The translations under genes were made by a program, and so were the position numbers. From the NCBI RefSeq assembly GCF_030690345.1, contig NZ_JAUYGV010000001.1:682001-746000 (forward strand): DNA of 64,000 nucleotides, written 5' to 3'. Source of the DNA: Rheinheimera sp. (GTDB lineage: Bacteria > Pseudomonadota > Gammaproteobacteria > Enterobacterales > Alteromonadaceae). Positions 30,844 to 39,339 of this stretch are shown here, piece after piece. Below the pieces are notes generated by a model. That model ran no database searches, was not told where the DNA came from, and worked only from the letters and a program-made list of their open reading frames with translations. Positions within the stretch are counted from its first letter, which is position 1. The number at the start of each line of letters is the position of its first letter.

Positions 30844-30984
30844 ATGACCATAAGCAACTTTGAAATCCTCACTCTGAAAAATGCTCCAGCCGAACATACC
30901 AAAAGAAATTAAACCCGCCATTGCGAAAAAAATTAAGGCTCTTACTCTTAAACTATTTTTTAACATATATAAAAAACCTGCCAT
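30838..30984 (-). CDS. Small membrane protein downstream of LprI-like copy 1
   Basis: 48 aa from ATG 30984, preceded by GGGGAAT as ribosome site. The frame is open back to ATG 31056 (72 aa), which would overlap the end of the LprI-like gene. It has one clear membrane helix (ALIFFAMAGLISFGMFGWSIF) and a short charged tail (QSEDFKVAYGHQ). Unknown family. By position it parallels the membrane protein gene that follows LprI-like copy 3. Weakly supported because it is short. Confidence 0.4.
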   Translation of the reverse strand: MAGFLYMLKNSLRVRALIFFAMAGLISFGMFGWSIFQSEDFKVAYGHQ

Positions 30985-31021
30985 ACCTATTCCCCATGTC
31001 AGTATACCGTGACAAAACGTT

Positions 31022-32191
31022 TCAATAGTTGTACCAATAACTACACATATAGCCATTATCTCTACTTGTTCTAATGTTCATGTCTGGATATATCTTTTTT
31101 ATATAAACAAATGATTTAGATAAAGAATAGCTTTCTGGCCCGTTGATTACATTCATCCGTGATTGGTCGAGTACAAACCATTCTTGTTTATAACGAACTA
31201 GTTGACCAGAATACACAGAACCAGATTGACCTGCGTCGGGCGCTGCGACAACAGACTCCCAGCCATTTTGTTCCGCATGCAACAACTCACCGGCAACACC
31301 GGCTTTTTTAAGTTCGTCTTTAATTTTGCTGAATATTTGGCTTCTTTCGTTCCTCGTGCCATAGGGTAATGTCTGACAGCTGGCACTTGGATAGCGCACT
31401 TCCAGAAACCAGGCTGCTCTCTCATGTTCAGCTCCCTCTCGTTGGGCGCCATATAACTGGCGAGTCCCCACCTGATATTTATTCTTTAATTCCGGCCAGG
31501 CATCTGCAAATGCGTGAAATGGCATGTTGCTTTTACCATCCGGCATCTGGTTCTTTTCATGTAAAAACTGTTCAGTATTTTGCCAATACTCTGATGTTAA
31601 TTTGGTAGAAACCTGGCTAAAGGGACTGCCGCTAAAGTCATAACGGGTGCAGGCACCCAACTGGTCGCGTGGCGTTTGATTGAGGACTTCCAACATGGCG
31701 TGGCACATTTCAGTGTCTCTGTTTAGATCCACTCTGAATGTTGGTAGTGGTTCAGACTGCCCATTTAACTCGGCGATCCGCTCAATGTATACCTTGGTTA
31801 AACATTCAACACTACTGCAGCGGTTACGAACCTTTGATATCCAGCGCTGCTGCAATTTGTCCATAGTTACCAGACAGTCTTTGATACAAGGAGCATCGGC
31901 CCGTTTTTCAATTGCATGATTGAACTGCCAAAAAGTATTCAAGCTGTTATTGTGATATGCCACTGCCAGCTGCTTATCCAAAAGCTGCAAAGTATCGTCA
32001 GAGCAAATAATTACTTCGGCCTTATTAGCTGGCTTGGTGCAATTCAGCTCTGACATAAATTTGTTTAGATTGATCACATCAACTCGTCGTTGCTTTTGCT
32101 CGCTGCTAACTTGCCAATAAGCCACTGCAGCGGCCGCTGCACCACTTATCAGCACTACAATGCCAACAGCCACTTTCCAGTTAAATTTCAT
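31022..32191 (-). CDS. LprI/DUF1311-like membrane-anchored protein, copy 1
   Basis: 389 aa. MKFNWKVAVGIVVLISGAAAAAVAYW is an uncleaved-looking N-terminal membrane anchor, so the body should be periplasmic. Residues 48-150 match the LprI N-terminal (DUF1311) pattern: Cys51, IICSD with Cys63, LDKQLAVAYH, Cys102/106, QQRWISKVRNRC (Cys125) and Cys130, then YIERIAELNGQ. Mycobacterial LprI is a lysozyme inhibitor, but members vary. The C-terminal ~220 residues are private to this array and end in CSYWYNY. Two paralogues follow upstream (32343, 34289) with the same two termini. A relic HlyD-like tail lies 31-135 nt before its ATG. Function inferred only as a periplasmic inhibitor-like protein. Confidence 0.8.
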   Translation of the reverse strand: MKFNWKVAVGIVVLISGAAAAAVAYWQVSSEQKQRRVDVINLNKFMSELNCTKPANKAEVIICSDDTLQLLDKQLAVAYHNNSLNTFWQFNHAIEKRADAPCIKDCLVTMDKLQQRWISKVRNRCSSVECLTKVYIERIAELNGQSEPLPTFRVDLNRDTEMCHAMLEVLNQTPRDQLGACTRYDFSGSPFSQVSTKLTSEYWQNTEQFLHEKNQMPDGKSNMPFHAFADAWPELKNKYQVGTRQLYGAQREGAEHERAAWFLEVRYPSASCQTLPYGTRNERSQIFSKIKDELKKAGVAGELLHAEQNGWESVVAAPDAGQSGSVYSGQLVRYKQEWFVLDQSRMNVINGPESYSLSKSFVYIKKIYPDMNIRTSRDNGYMCSYWYNY

Positions 32192-32221
32192 ATAAACACC
32201 TACCCTTAGAAAATGCGTTGC

Positions 32222-32326
32222 TCATCGCTCCCTCCCCCCTTCATCCACCGCTTTTATCACCGGTGATAATAAAAACTCAATAATCCGCCGCTGGCTGTTC
32301 TCATACCCACCAGCATCAAAATGTAA
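32222..32326 (-). pseudogene. Relic 3' end of an HlyD-type secretion adaptor, copy A
   Basis: A minus-strand frame ends in TGA (32224-32222) and reads SQRRIIEFLLSPVIKAVDEG then GRER. E. coli HlyD, as I know it, ends SVISYLLSPLEES..ESLRER, so the block looks like the last codons of a type I secretion membrane-fusion protein. It is open for 35 codons after a TGA. Two sister copies precede the other LprI-like genes. Confidence 0.6.
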
Positions 32327-32342
32327 TCAAAGAAAAATAAAA

Positions 32343-33497
32343 TTAATAGTTATACCAATAGCTACATATTTCAGAGCCTTCCCAACCATAATTCACTTCA
32401 GGAGCTTTAGGCACAATGAAAAGTAAAATTCTTTCTTTATGACTACTAGAAATAATATTAAGCATGCCACTTTGATTTAGAACTACATAATTATCATCAA
32501 TAAAAAGTAGCTGCCCAGATCGAACTGGGTTATACGCACCGTCTTTCTGTAAGTAAACTGTGCTCAACCAACCATACTGCTTGGCAGAAGAATATTTTTC
32601 ATTATCATTAAAAAACCTCCATTTTCTGGAATTTTCAACTAAAGAAGTTTTTCGTTCTTCTTCATTATTACCAACTAACGTCATACACTTGCTATCCGCT
32701 TCACTGTACTGAAGCAACAGCTCTTCTTCACCATCGCTATCGATGTCAATTTTTTTGCTGAGTATTTTTTTCAAGTCAGTTTGGTATTGAGGCTCTATAT
32801 CTTCTTGCCAATATTGGTCAAATGACCTTCTTTCGAATTTTCTAAAGCTGAAAAGGTATTCCTCAAATTGCATTTGCGATTTCTGACTTGCTTTATTTAT
32901 TACAGGGACAATCGGCGTACCGGTAAAATCATGTTCTGTACAGGCACCTAGACGTTGCCGTGGTGTACGGTTTAAAACTTCCAGCATCGCGTCACACATT
33001 TCAGGTCTGCGGTTGGTGCTTAAGCGAAAGTTTGGCAACGGCTCTGGCTGGCCGTTTATCTGTGCAATGCGGCTTTTATAAGCTGCCACCAGGCAATCAG
33101 CTGTTTTACATTGATCCCGGCGATCAGCCGCCCACTGTCGTTGCGCTGCTTCAATCCGCTGTTGGCACTTTTCAGGTTGTTGCTTTATACAGCCGTGCTG
33201 TATTTCCTGCTCCGGGTTAATGGCAAATTTTGCGGTGTGCAGTTGCCAGCGTAAATCATTGTGATAAGCAACCGCTAACTCTGCATCCAGCTGCTTTAAA
33301 CTGTCATCTGCACAGATCAGTTTTTCTGCGTCAGTTAAAGCATTGCTGCAATCCACCTCGGGCGTAAACGCAGGCGCTTCAATTACCGGGCGGCGTTTTG
33401 CTGTAGGCACTTTATCTTGCTGCCAGTAAGTAACCGCACCACCCGCCAAAGCAGCCAGCAGTAAAAACCCTACAGCTACTTTCCAGTTAAACTTCAT
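32343..33497 (-). CDS. LprI/DUF1311-like membrane-anchored protein, copy 2
   Basis: 384 aa. The anchor MKFNWKVAVGFLLLAALAGGAVTYW is nearly identical to copies 1 and 3. The LprI-type region (about 50-155) has VDCSN, KLICADDSLKQLDAEL, QRQWAADRRDQC, TADCL and YKSRIAQINGQ. The following FRLSTNRRPEMCDAMLEVLN and RLGACTEHDFTGTP are shared with the paralogues. The C-terminal region diverges and reads more charged and AT-rich, with FDSDGEEEL-like acidic stretches, but again ends CSYWYNY. No partner gene follows; the relic of copy A comes next. The divergence pattern suggests selection on both ends and free variation in the middle. Confidence 0.8.
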   Translation of the reverse strand: MKFNWKVAVGFLLLAALAGGAVTYWQQDKVPTAKRRPVIEAPAFTPEVDCSNALTDAEKLICADDSLKQLDAELAVAYHNDLRWQLHTAKFAINPEQEIQHGCIKQQPEKCQQRIEAAQRQWAADRRDQCKTADCLVAAYKSRIAQINGQPEPLPNFRLSTNRRPEMCDAMLEVLNRTPRQRLGACTEHDFTGTPIVPVINKASQKSQMQFEEYLFSFRKFERRSFDQYWQEDIEPQYQTDLKKILSKKIDIDSDGEEELLLQYSEADSKCMTLVGNNEEERKTSLVENSRKWRFFNDNEKYSSAKQYGWLSTVYLQKDGAYNPVRSGQLLFIDDNYVVLNQSGMLNIISSSHKERILLFIVPKAPEVNYGWEGSEICSYWYNY

Positions 33498-33530
33498 CTA
33501 AACCTCTGCGTTGTTTAAGCACTGAACACC

Positions 33531-33614
33531 TCATCGCTCCCTTACCCCTTCATCCACCGCTTTAATCACCGGTGATAATAAAAGCTCTACAATCCGCCGC
33601 TGGCTTTTTTCATG
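33531..33614 (-). pseudogene. Relic 3' end of an HlyD-type secretion adaptor, copy B
   Basis: A minus-strand frame ending in TGA (33533-33531) reads EKSQRRIVELLLSPVIKA then VDEGVRER. It is homologous to copies A and C in both DNA and protein; nucleotide similarity extends to about 33650. It lies 34-117 nt upstream of LprI-like copy 2. Confidence 0.6.
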
Positions 33615-33669
33615 TCAGCCAGAACCAAAATAGAATCACAGCGAAATAAAATAACTAACAAATTTTTAT

Positions 33670-33783
33670 TTAATTTTGATCTGACCCTACAACTATGAAC
33701 CCTGCAATTTTATACTTAGATTCTAGCTCTAGAACCTCAGCACTGACATCTGAAAAGCACCCTAATCTATCGAAACTCGCCAT
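33670..33783 (-). CDS. Small protein (37 aa) in the LprI array
   Basis: ATG 33783, stop TAA 33672-33670. The start is 4 nt after the stop of the 164-aa membrane protein gene, with AAGGGA upstream as a possible ribosome site, so it fits that operon. The product (MASFDRLGCFSDVSAEVLEL...IAGFIVVGSDQN) has no helix long enough for a membrane span and no known family. It may also be the tail of a lost gene: its last codons run into a GGGTCAG REP-like half site. Confidence 0.35.
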   Translation of the reverse strand: MASFDRLGCFSDVSAEVLELESKYKIAGFIVVGSDQN

Positions 33784-33787
33784 ATAA

Positions 33788-34282
33788 CTAATCCCTTAAA
33801 TTAACAAAGAAAAACACTAAATAAATAAACGAAAAAAAAGCAAAATGAACATATGTTCTATTTTCAATGGAGCTGACAGCATCAACTAACAACGTTAAAT
33901 CATTTTCATAGTAACTGTAGTCACCAAAATAAATCACATAATTACTTTCAAAAAACACGAACCGCCTTACCTCAACATGGCAGATGGTATGAAGTTGATC
34001 ATTTACAATGTAGTCATCATTTTTCCAAATTGCATAAGGAGCACTTTTACTCAGATTAAAAGAATCAGCTGAAAATCTCTCACCAGACTCAACGAGATAA
34101 AACCAATTTGATGCGCTCCTTTTTGAACCAAAAGAGTCAACTCGACCCAACTCGCATCGAACATCTTCCGGACCGACAAAATATTTTGAATAATTCAAAA
34201 ATACATCAACCAGGATGGCTAACAAAAAAAATAAATTAACAACCAAACGTAAAGCTTTTGAATTTCTCATAGACACCATCAT
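33788..34282 (-). CDS. Two-helix membrane protein downstream of LprI-like copy 3
   Basis: 164 aa. A first helix (LRLVVNLFFLLAILVDVFLN, about residues 11-30) and a last helix (YVHFAFFSFIYLVFFFVNL) flank a ~110-residue loop with CELGRVDSFGSKRSASNWFY and two further cysteines. With both ends in the membrane, the loop could be periplasmic. It starts 6 nt after the stop of LprI-like copy 3 and is probably coexpressed. The gene is clearly AT-richer than the chromosome around it, a sign of transfer. Family not recognised. Confidence 0.7.
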   Translation of the reverse strand: MMVSMRNSKALRLVVNLFFLLAILVDVFLNYSKYFVGPEDVRCELGRVDSFGSKRSASNWFYLVESGERFSADSFNLSKSAPYAIWKNDDYIVNDQLHTICHVEVRRFVFFESNYVIYFGDYSYYENDLTLLVDAVSSIENRTYVHFAFFSFIYLVFFFVNLRD

Positions 34283-34288
34283 AAAATT

Positions 34289-35431
34289 TCAATAGTTATA
34301 CCAATAACCACAAGTCAGCTTTCGCCCTGAAATTGAATAACTACCTTCATCCAAATTCAATTTAAGTAATTTAACTAAGTACTTTGAAACATATCTTTCC
34401 GGGCTATGCATAAGTTCCATTCCTTCCTGGTTAAGTACATACCACTCGTCGTTAAATCGAAGTAACTGACCTTTATGCAGCACGCCGTTATATCCAGCCG
34501 CCGGTGCTGCAATAACAGACATCCAACCGTATTTTTCTGCATGCTGCAGCTCACCTGTTGCATCCAAGGTATTAAACTGATTATCACGCTCTGCACGCGC
34601 AAGATGTCTCTCGTCATAAGAGCCATAGGGCTGGGTTTGGCATCTCTGGCTGGGGAAGCTAACTTCCTGCAACCAAGCGACTTTATCCTTATTAACGTCC
34701 TGATATTGAACCCCATACAAGCGCCGTAACCCTGTTTGATAGCGTTGTTCCATTGATGTCCAGTACTGTGGATATGGCTCTTGTTTACTAGTTTTTTTAT
34801 GATAAAAGCGTTCAAATTCTTGCCAATGTTCGGCTGTCAATCGTGTGGTAACAGGAGTAAAAGGCGTATTGCTAAAATCATAGTGCGCGCAAGCACCTAA
34901 CTGTTCTCGCGGGGTGCGATTAAGTATTTCGAGCATGGCATCACAAACAGCAGGCTCTATACTTACCCCCAACCTGAAAGATGCCAGCGGCTCAGACTGA
35001 CCATTAAGCTCGCTGATCCGAGCGCGATAGGCCTTAGTTAAACATTTAACTGTGTCGCAACGGTCGTGCTTTCGGGTTACCCAGCGCTGCTGCCGTTTTT
35101 CCAGATCTCTTAAACAGGTTCTGATATTGCTTTTTTTACATACATCATCGTAATTACCGGCAGATGCTTGGGTAAAACGCCATAAACTGTCGTTGGCATA
35201 AGCCACGGTCAATTCTTTGTCTAACGCAGTCAATGCCTTATCAGAGCATACTATTGTGTCAACTTTGGATGCAGAGTCGGTGCAGTTCAGCTCCAAATTG
35301 AAATCAGGCAAATAGAACTCTGCATTCGTATCAGCTGCTTTTTGGTTGGTCATATACAGATATAGCCATCCGGCCAGAACTGCATTGACAGGCAAAGCAA
35401 GGCCTACAGCCACCTTCCAGTTAAATTTCAT
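34289..35431 (-). CDS. LprI/DUF1311-like membrane-anchored protein, copy 3
   Basis: 380 aa. Anchor MKFNWKVAVGLALPVNAVLAGWLYLY. The LprI-type block has LNCTD, TIVCSDKALTALDKELTVAY, QRWVTRKHDRC, VKCLTK and YRARISELNGQSEPL. REQLGACAHYDFSNTPFTPV and QEFERFYHK follow, and the C-terminus is CGYWYNY. It is closer to copy 1 than to copy 2 along the C-terminal half (GLRRLYGVQ, FPSQRCQTQPYGS, QHAEKYGWMSV..APAAG). It is the promoter-most copy of the array and carries a membrane-protein partner directly downstream. A HlyD-like relic (copy C) lies upstream. Confidence 0.8.
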   Translation of the reverse strand: MKFNWKVAVGLALPVNAVLAGWLYLYMTNQKAADTNAEFYLPDFNLELNCTDSASKVDTIVCSDKALTALDKELTVAYANDSLWRFTQASAGNYDDVCKKSNIRTCLRDLEKRQQRWVTRKHDRCDTVKCLTKAYRARISELNGQSEPLASFRLGVSIEPAVCDAMLEILNRTPREQLGACAHYDFSNTPFTPVTTRLTAEHWQEFERFYHKKTSKQEPYPQYWTSMEQRYQTGLRRLYGVQYQDVNKDKVAWLQEVSFPSQRCQTQPYGSYDERHLARAERDNQFNTLDATGELQHAEKYGWMSVIAAPAAGYNGVLHKGQLLRFNDEWYVLNQEGMELMHSPERYVSKYLVKLLKLNLDEGSYSISGRKLTCGYWYNY

Positions 35432-35464
35432 TTAAACTCCCGCATTGTGTAAGCACCGAACACC

Positions 35465-35569
35465 TCATCGCTCCCTTACCCCTTTATCCACCGCTTTAAT
35501 CACCGGTGATAATAAAAATTCAATAACCCGCCGCTGGCCGACTTTAATCCCACCATCACCAAAATAGAA
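35465..35569 (-). pseudogene. Relic 3' end of an HlyD-type secretion adaptor, copy C
   Basis: The best-preserved copy. The minus-strand frame reads GGIKVGQRRVIEFLLSP then VIKAVDKGVRER and stop (TGA 35467-35465). It aligns with the E. coli HlyD end (EIKTG.RSVISYLLSP...E..RER). The frame is open from a TGA at 35572-35570. It lies 34-138 nt before LprI-like copy 3. Confidence 0.65.
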
Positions 35570-35617
35570 TCAAAACAAATAAATACATTTTATTGAATTT
35601 ATTAAATATCTAACAAA

Positions 35618-35640
35618 CAAAACCCGCATAATGCGGGCCT
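35618..35640 (-). terminator. Terminator of the S9 peptidase gene
   Basis: CCCGCAT (35623-35629) pairs with ATGCGGG (35631-35637), extended to GCCCGCAT, and is followed on the minus strand by TTTTGTTTG. It lies 31 nt past the stop. Confidence 0.7.
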
Positions 35641-35670
35641 GTTGTTATAAATAATTGAATATTTCGCGCT

Positions 35671-37629
35671 TTATTTTACTTCAACTTGCTGCACAGGCAG
35701 CTGCAGATGGTTTTTCAAAAACACATCCATCGCTTTAAACGTTTGCAGCCGGTGACTGTTGGTACTGAGATAATGATCACCGTCTTCCAGCTCAATATAC
35801 TGCACGTTTTTATCATGTTTGCTAAGTGCACGGTACATAGCGCTGCTTTGCTTTACCGGCACACTGCGATCTTTAGTGCCATGCACCAGCAATACCGGCA
35901 CTTGTATTTTGGCGGCATGAGTTAGCGGTGAGCGCTGCTCTAACAGATCGAAATCATCCCCCAACTGCTTTTTCACAATCTCGTAATTGGTAAAATTACG
36001 ATGCGATTTTACCAATGCTTCTACGTCAGTTACGCCGGCAAAACTGACTACACACTTATACAGCTCAGGTGTTTTTACTGCGCCCATCAGTGCAGCATAG
36101 CCACCATAACTGGCTCCGACGATACAGATACGGCCGGGGTCCGCTACACCTTGCTTAATTAACCAGCGGGTACCGTCTTCCACATCGTCCTGCATTTGTA
36201 AGCCCCAGCCCTGCAAGCCCATTTGCATAAAGTCGAAGCCATAGCCGTGCGAGCCGCGAAAATTCATTTGCAGCACAGCATAGCCACGGTTAGCAAAAAA
36301 CTGCGTCCAGTAATCAAAGCCTTCGTCATCAAAGCTGATTGGGCCGCCATGCGGAAAGATAATGGTCGGTAGGCTACCCTGCTTATAACCCAGCGGCGTG
36401 GTCAAATAACCTTCTATGCTCAGGCCATCGCGGGCCTGATATTGAATTTTCTGCTTCGCTACCATTTGCTCCGGATCGAGTTGGCTGAATTTATCCAGTA
36501 AAAAAGTCATCGACTTGTCTTTACGATCACCTAACAGATAGCTACCGGGGCGGGTGGCGCTGCTTGATTCAATAATGTAGCGGTTTTGATCATGGCTCAT
36601 GCTGACGATATGGTTGTCCGCATCAGGCAAAGCCGCATCTACTGCCTTTTGAAACGCCTGATAGTCGCTGTCAACATACTCTTCGCCTATGGCAATAACC
36701 TTGTTTTCTTGCCAGGAGTAGCTGATGTCGGCCGGCACATCATAGTTTTCATCGGCTTTAACCAGTTGCAGCGTCGGTTGCTGTGCCGATAAATCGGTTT
36801 TAAAAATGGCTAACCGGCCTTCGTGATAGGCTGATACGTACAGAATATTCGGATCGGCATCAAAGCCTATTGGCCAGACTTCCTGCCCGGAGAACAGCTC
36901 AAACTGCCATAAGGTGCGAAACTCCTTAGTGTCGAGCAATTTTTCCTGCACCTCGTAACGGGTGTCATCACGCAACAGGGCAATGCGCGGCCGGTGCTGG
37001 CGGTCGGCCACCCAGTCATACACGTCTTTACGGGCATGCGCCACCATTTCATGCAGCTCGCCATTCAGGTTCACTTTTATTACGCTGGTGCCGGTGCCAT
37101 AGCTAAAGCCGTCTAACGCCAGTAAAAAATTGTGTTCATCGGCCGGCATTAAATCGACAATATTCGATTGAAACTGCGGTGTGCGCACCAGCTTACGCTG
37201 CAACTGACCATTAATAACACTACGGTTTTTACCGGTTTCAATATCTATTACCATCAGCCGGGTTTCAGTAACCGGGGTGCCGTAACGGTGCGAAGCATAA
37301 GCAGCACGCATCAGTAGCTGCCTGTTGTTGGCCCAGATCACCGAATAGATCGTCAGGTCGCGGCTATCAGCCTTAACCAAAAATTTCTGCTCGCCGGTTT
37401 GCAGATCAAACAGCTTCACCAACACCAGCTGATCTTTCTCAGTATCGACGGTTTGGATCATCGACAACTTGGTACCATCCGGTGACAGTTTAAGCTTATC
37501 TACAGTGGGGGCGCTGGCAAAGGCCTCTACCGGCAGTTCTGCGGCTGTGGGCTGAATAGCGGCTTGAGCTGCAACCTGTAGCGGCAATATGGCTGCTATA
37601 ACCAGCAGACGTAAAGAGAACAACTTCAT
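35671..37629 (-). CDS. Secreted S9 family peptidase (prolyl oligopeptidase type)
   Basis: 652 aa from ATG 37629 (MKLFSLRLLVIAAILPLQVAA, a signal peptide), behind AGGAACG. An ATG 7 codons earlier has no ribosome site. Residues ~35-380 look like a beta-propeller (repeated ..SPDGTKLSMI.., WANNRQLLMR). The C-terminal alpha/beta hydrolase domain has the nucleophile in CIVGASYGGYAALMGAV, Asp in VHGTKDRSVPV and His in DGDHYLS, so the triad is complete. It cleaves short peptides in the periplasm or outside. Monocistronic, with its own terminator. Confidence 0.92.
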   Translation of the reverse strand: MKLFSLRLLVIAAILPLQVAAQAAIQPTAAELPVEAFASAPTVDKLKLSPDGTKLSMIQTVDTEKDQLVLVKLFDLQTGEQKFLVKADSRDLTIYSVIWANNRQLLMRAAYASHRYGTPVTETRLMVIDIETGKNRSVINGQLQRKLVRTPQFQSNIVDLMPADEHNFLLALDGFSYGTGTSVIKVNLNGELHEMVAHARKDVYDWVADRQHRPRIALLRDDTRYEVQEKLLDTKEFRTLWQFELFSGQEVWPIGFDADPNILYVSAYHEGRLAIFKTDLSAQQPTLQLVKADENYDVPADISYSWQENKVIAIGEEYVDSDYQAFQKAVDAALPDADNHIVSMSHDQNRYIIESSSATRPGSYLLGDRKDKSMTFLLDKFSQLDPEQMVAKQKIQYQARDGLSIEGYLTTPLGYKQGSLPTIIFPHGGPISFDDEGFDYWTQFFANRGYAVLQMNFRGSHGYGFDFMQMGLQGWGLQMQDDVEDGTRWLIKQGVADPGRICIVGASYGGYAALMGAVKTPELYKCVVSFAGVTDVEALVKSHRNFTNYEIVKKQLGDDFDLLEQRSPLTHAAKIQVPVLLVHGTKDRSVPVKQSSAMYRALSKHDKNVQYIELEDGDHYLSTNSHRLQTFKAMDVFLKNHLQLPVQQVEVK

Positions 37630-37735
37630 GCTTAACGTTCCTGTTATCATTATTTTTTTTCAGCTGCAAAGTAGCAAAATGCTTGCACGCTGGCAAAATA
37701 TTTCACAGAGTTGAACGCAACATTTCGTCGCATAA

Positions 37736-37762
37736 ACAAAGCCCGCTAAATGCGGGCTTTAA
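37736..37762 (-). terminator. Terminator of the DUF4397 lipoprotein gene
   Basis: AAAGCCCGC (37738-37746) pairs with GCGGGCTTT (37752-37760); on the minus strand TTTGTTT follows. It lies about 55 nt after the gene's stop. Confidence 0.7.
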
Positions 37763-37814
37763 CCAGGTTACAGGACCTTAGCTGTCACCATGATTTTGCT
37801 GTTGTGGTGCAGCG

Positions 37815-39191
37815 TTAGAGCACACCAAAATCATCCATCAGGATCAGGCCAATCATAGTGGCGTCTAAGTTTGCGCCGTCGCGGGCAATAGCGGTGTAAA
37901 TACTATTGGCGGCCAATTCTACCGGGGCTTCTATTGCTGCCGTTTTACTGCCGGTTGGTGTAACGGTAACCACATAGTCGCCGGCAGCTAAAGGCACATA
38001 ACCGGTTTCGGCTTTAAAGGCTACATCAGCAAAGGCAGGGCTTGCTTCGGCAATATCACCATCGGCGGTAACATAAATATCGACATTACCGGCCAGTGTA
38101 GAGCCATGTACAATGCGCACTTTAGCCTCAGTAGCTACACGGCGTGGCATATCTGTCAGAACCAAAGGCTCTACTGTATCCTCGCCCAGAGACCCTACAG
38201 CCAATACGCTGTAAAATGCGCCGGCATCTAATGTCAGATCCGCATCTATTACCACTACACTGTTGTCTGCATCAGCTGCCACTTTCACATTATAAGTCGC
38301 GTCAGCGACTTCAACGTAGTCAGTAAAATCAGGGAACGCCAGCGCATCGACCAACGTAATGGCATCATCGACAATAACGTCCACTGCCGGGGCGTCAGAC
38401 ACATTGTGTACCACCCGCACAGATGCCGTAGCAGCGGCGTCAAGAATAGCCAATTCGCTGCCATCCTGTCCCACGGCAAGTAAAGACACCGGTGAGTCGC
38501 CGGAATACTGGCTGTCTACTGCAGCAACTACCAGATCAGTGCCTGCAGTGCTTAAATCCAGGGTACCGCTGTCGAATACTACAGTTTCATTATCAGGCAA
38601 GGTGATGCGTACCCGATACTCAGCCGGGTCAAGCTCCAGCGGATCGGTAAAGTCTTTAAACGAGAAGGTTACTGCCGGGGTGCCAAGTTCTGCCTCAGGC
38701 GGGGTAACATGCACACTGACTTCAGGTGCAGTAGAGGCGGCGTGTACTACCTGTAAACGGATTTTACCGTCAGCGACATCGTTTACTGTGCCGGGCACTA
38801 CCAGCGGTTCTAAAGTTTCTTCTGCCACTTTACCCACGGCAAATACGGTGTAACGCACGGCTTCTGCCAACGCCAGGTCCAGCGGACCAATGACAGTGGC
38901 ACTGCTGTCGCCCGGTAACAATGCATCCACCGCTATGCTGTAAGTGGCCGGAGGCAGGGATAGCACTTCAGAAGCTTCGCCAAAGGCCAGGCCTTCGATA
39001 ACCGCATCGTCGTTGGCCAGTACATTAACATCAGGCGCATCTATCGCTGTATGCACCACCTGCACTGTGGCATCGACCACCGGCGGCGGAGGTGGTGGTG
39101 TTGGCAACGGATCTGAATCAGAGTCAAGAAAACAGCCTGTCAAAGACAGCGACAATACTGCAGGCAAAGCAAAGATTTTTATTCCTTTCAT
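37815..39191 (-). CDS. Lipoprotein with four DUF4397 repeats
   Basis: 458 aa. The signal peptide ends in a lipobox (SLSLTGC, Cys20), followed by an acidic, Asp/Ser-rich stretch and a polyproline spacer (PLPTPPPPPPVVDATV). Four similar ~100-residue domains follow, each opening with V.VVH....AP.V.V (VQVVHTAIDAPDVNV, LQVVHAASTAPEVSV, VRVVHNVSDAPAVDV, VRIVHGSTLAGNVDI) and containing YSVLAVG-like strands. This is the DUF4397 pattern. It is probably a cell-surface or periplasmic beta-sandwich protein; function unknown. Monocistronic, ending at a terminator. Confidence 0.88.
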   Translation of the reverse strand: MKGIKIFALPAVLSLSLTGCFLDSDSDPLPTPPPPPPVVDATVQVVHTAIDAPDVNVLANDDAVIEGLAFGEASEVLSLPPATYSIAVDALLPGDSSATVIGPLDLALAEAVRYTVFAVGKVAEETLEPLVVPGTVNDVADGKIRLQVVHAASTAPEVSVHVTPPEAELGTPAVTFSFKDFTDPLELDPAEYRVRITLPDNETVVFDSGTLDLSTAGTDLVVAAVDSQYSGDSPVSLLAVGQDGSELAILDAAATASVRVVHNVSDAPAVDVIVDDAITLVDALAFPDFTDYVEVADATYNVKVAADADNSVVVIDADLTLDAGAFYSVLAVGSLGEDTVEPLVLTDMPRRVATEAKVRIVHGSTLAGNVDIYVTADGDIAEASPAFADVAFKAETGYVPLAAGDYVVTVTPTGSKTAAIEAPVELAANSIYTAIARDGANLDATMIGLILMDDFGVL

Positions 39192-39339
39192 TGTTGTAAC
39201 CCTTCAGTTATGAATTGCTGAAGTGTTACGCAATGGCTTTTTATCACGATCAACCAAAATAAATGGCAAATATCGAATAAAACTGTCGGAAAATTATACT
39301 GATCTACCTGCAACTAACAGACGTTAATACTTGGTTTAA

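Noticed and set aside
32254..32269. TTATCACCGGTGATAA palindrome upstream of each LprI-like gene, looking like an operator (also near 33565 and 35499)
   Set aside because: It falls inside the conserved relic reading frame and simply encodes Leu-Ser-Pro-Val-Ile of the HlyD-like tail; the conservation follows from duplication of coding sequence.
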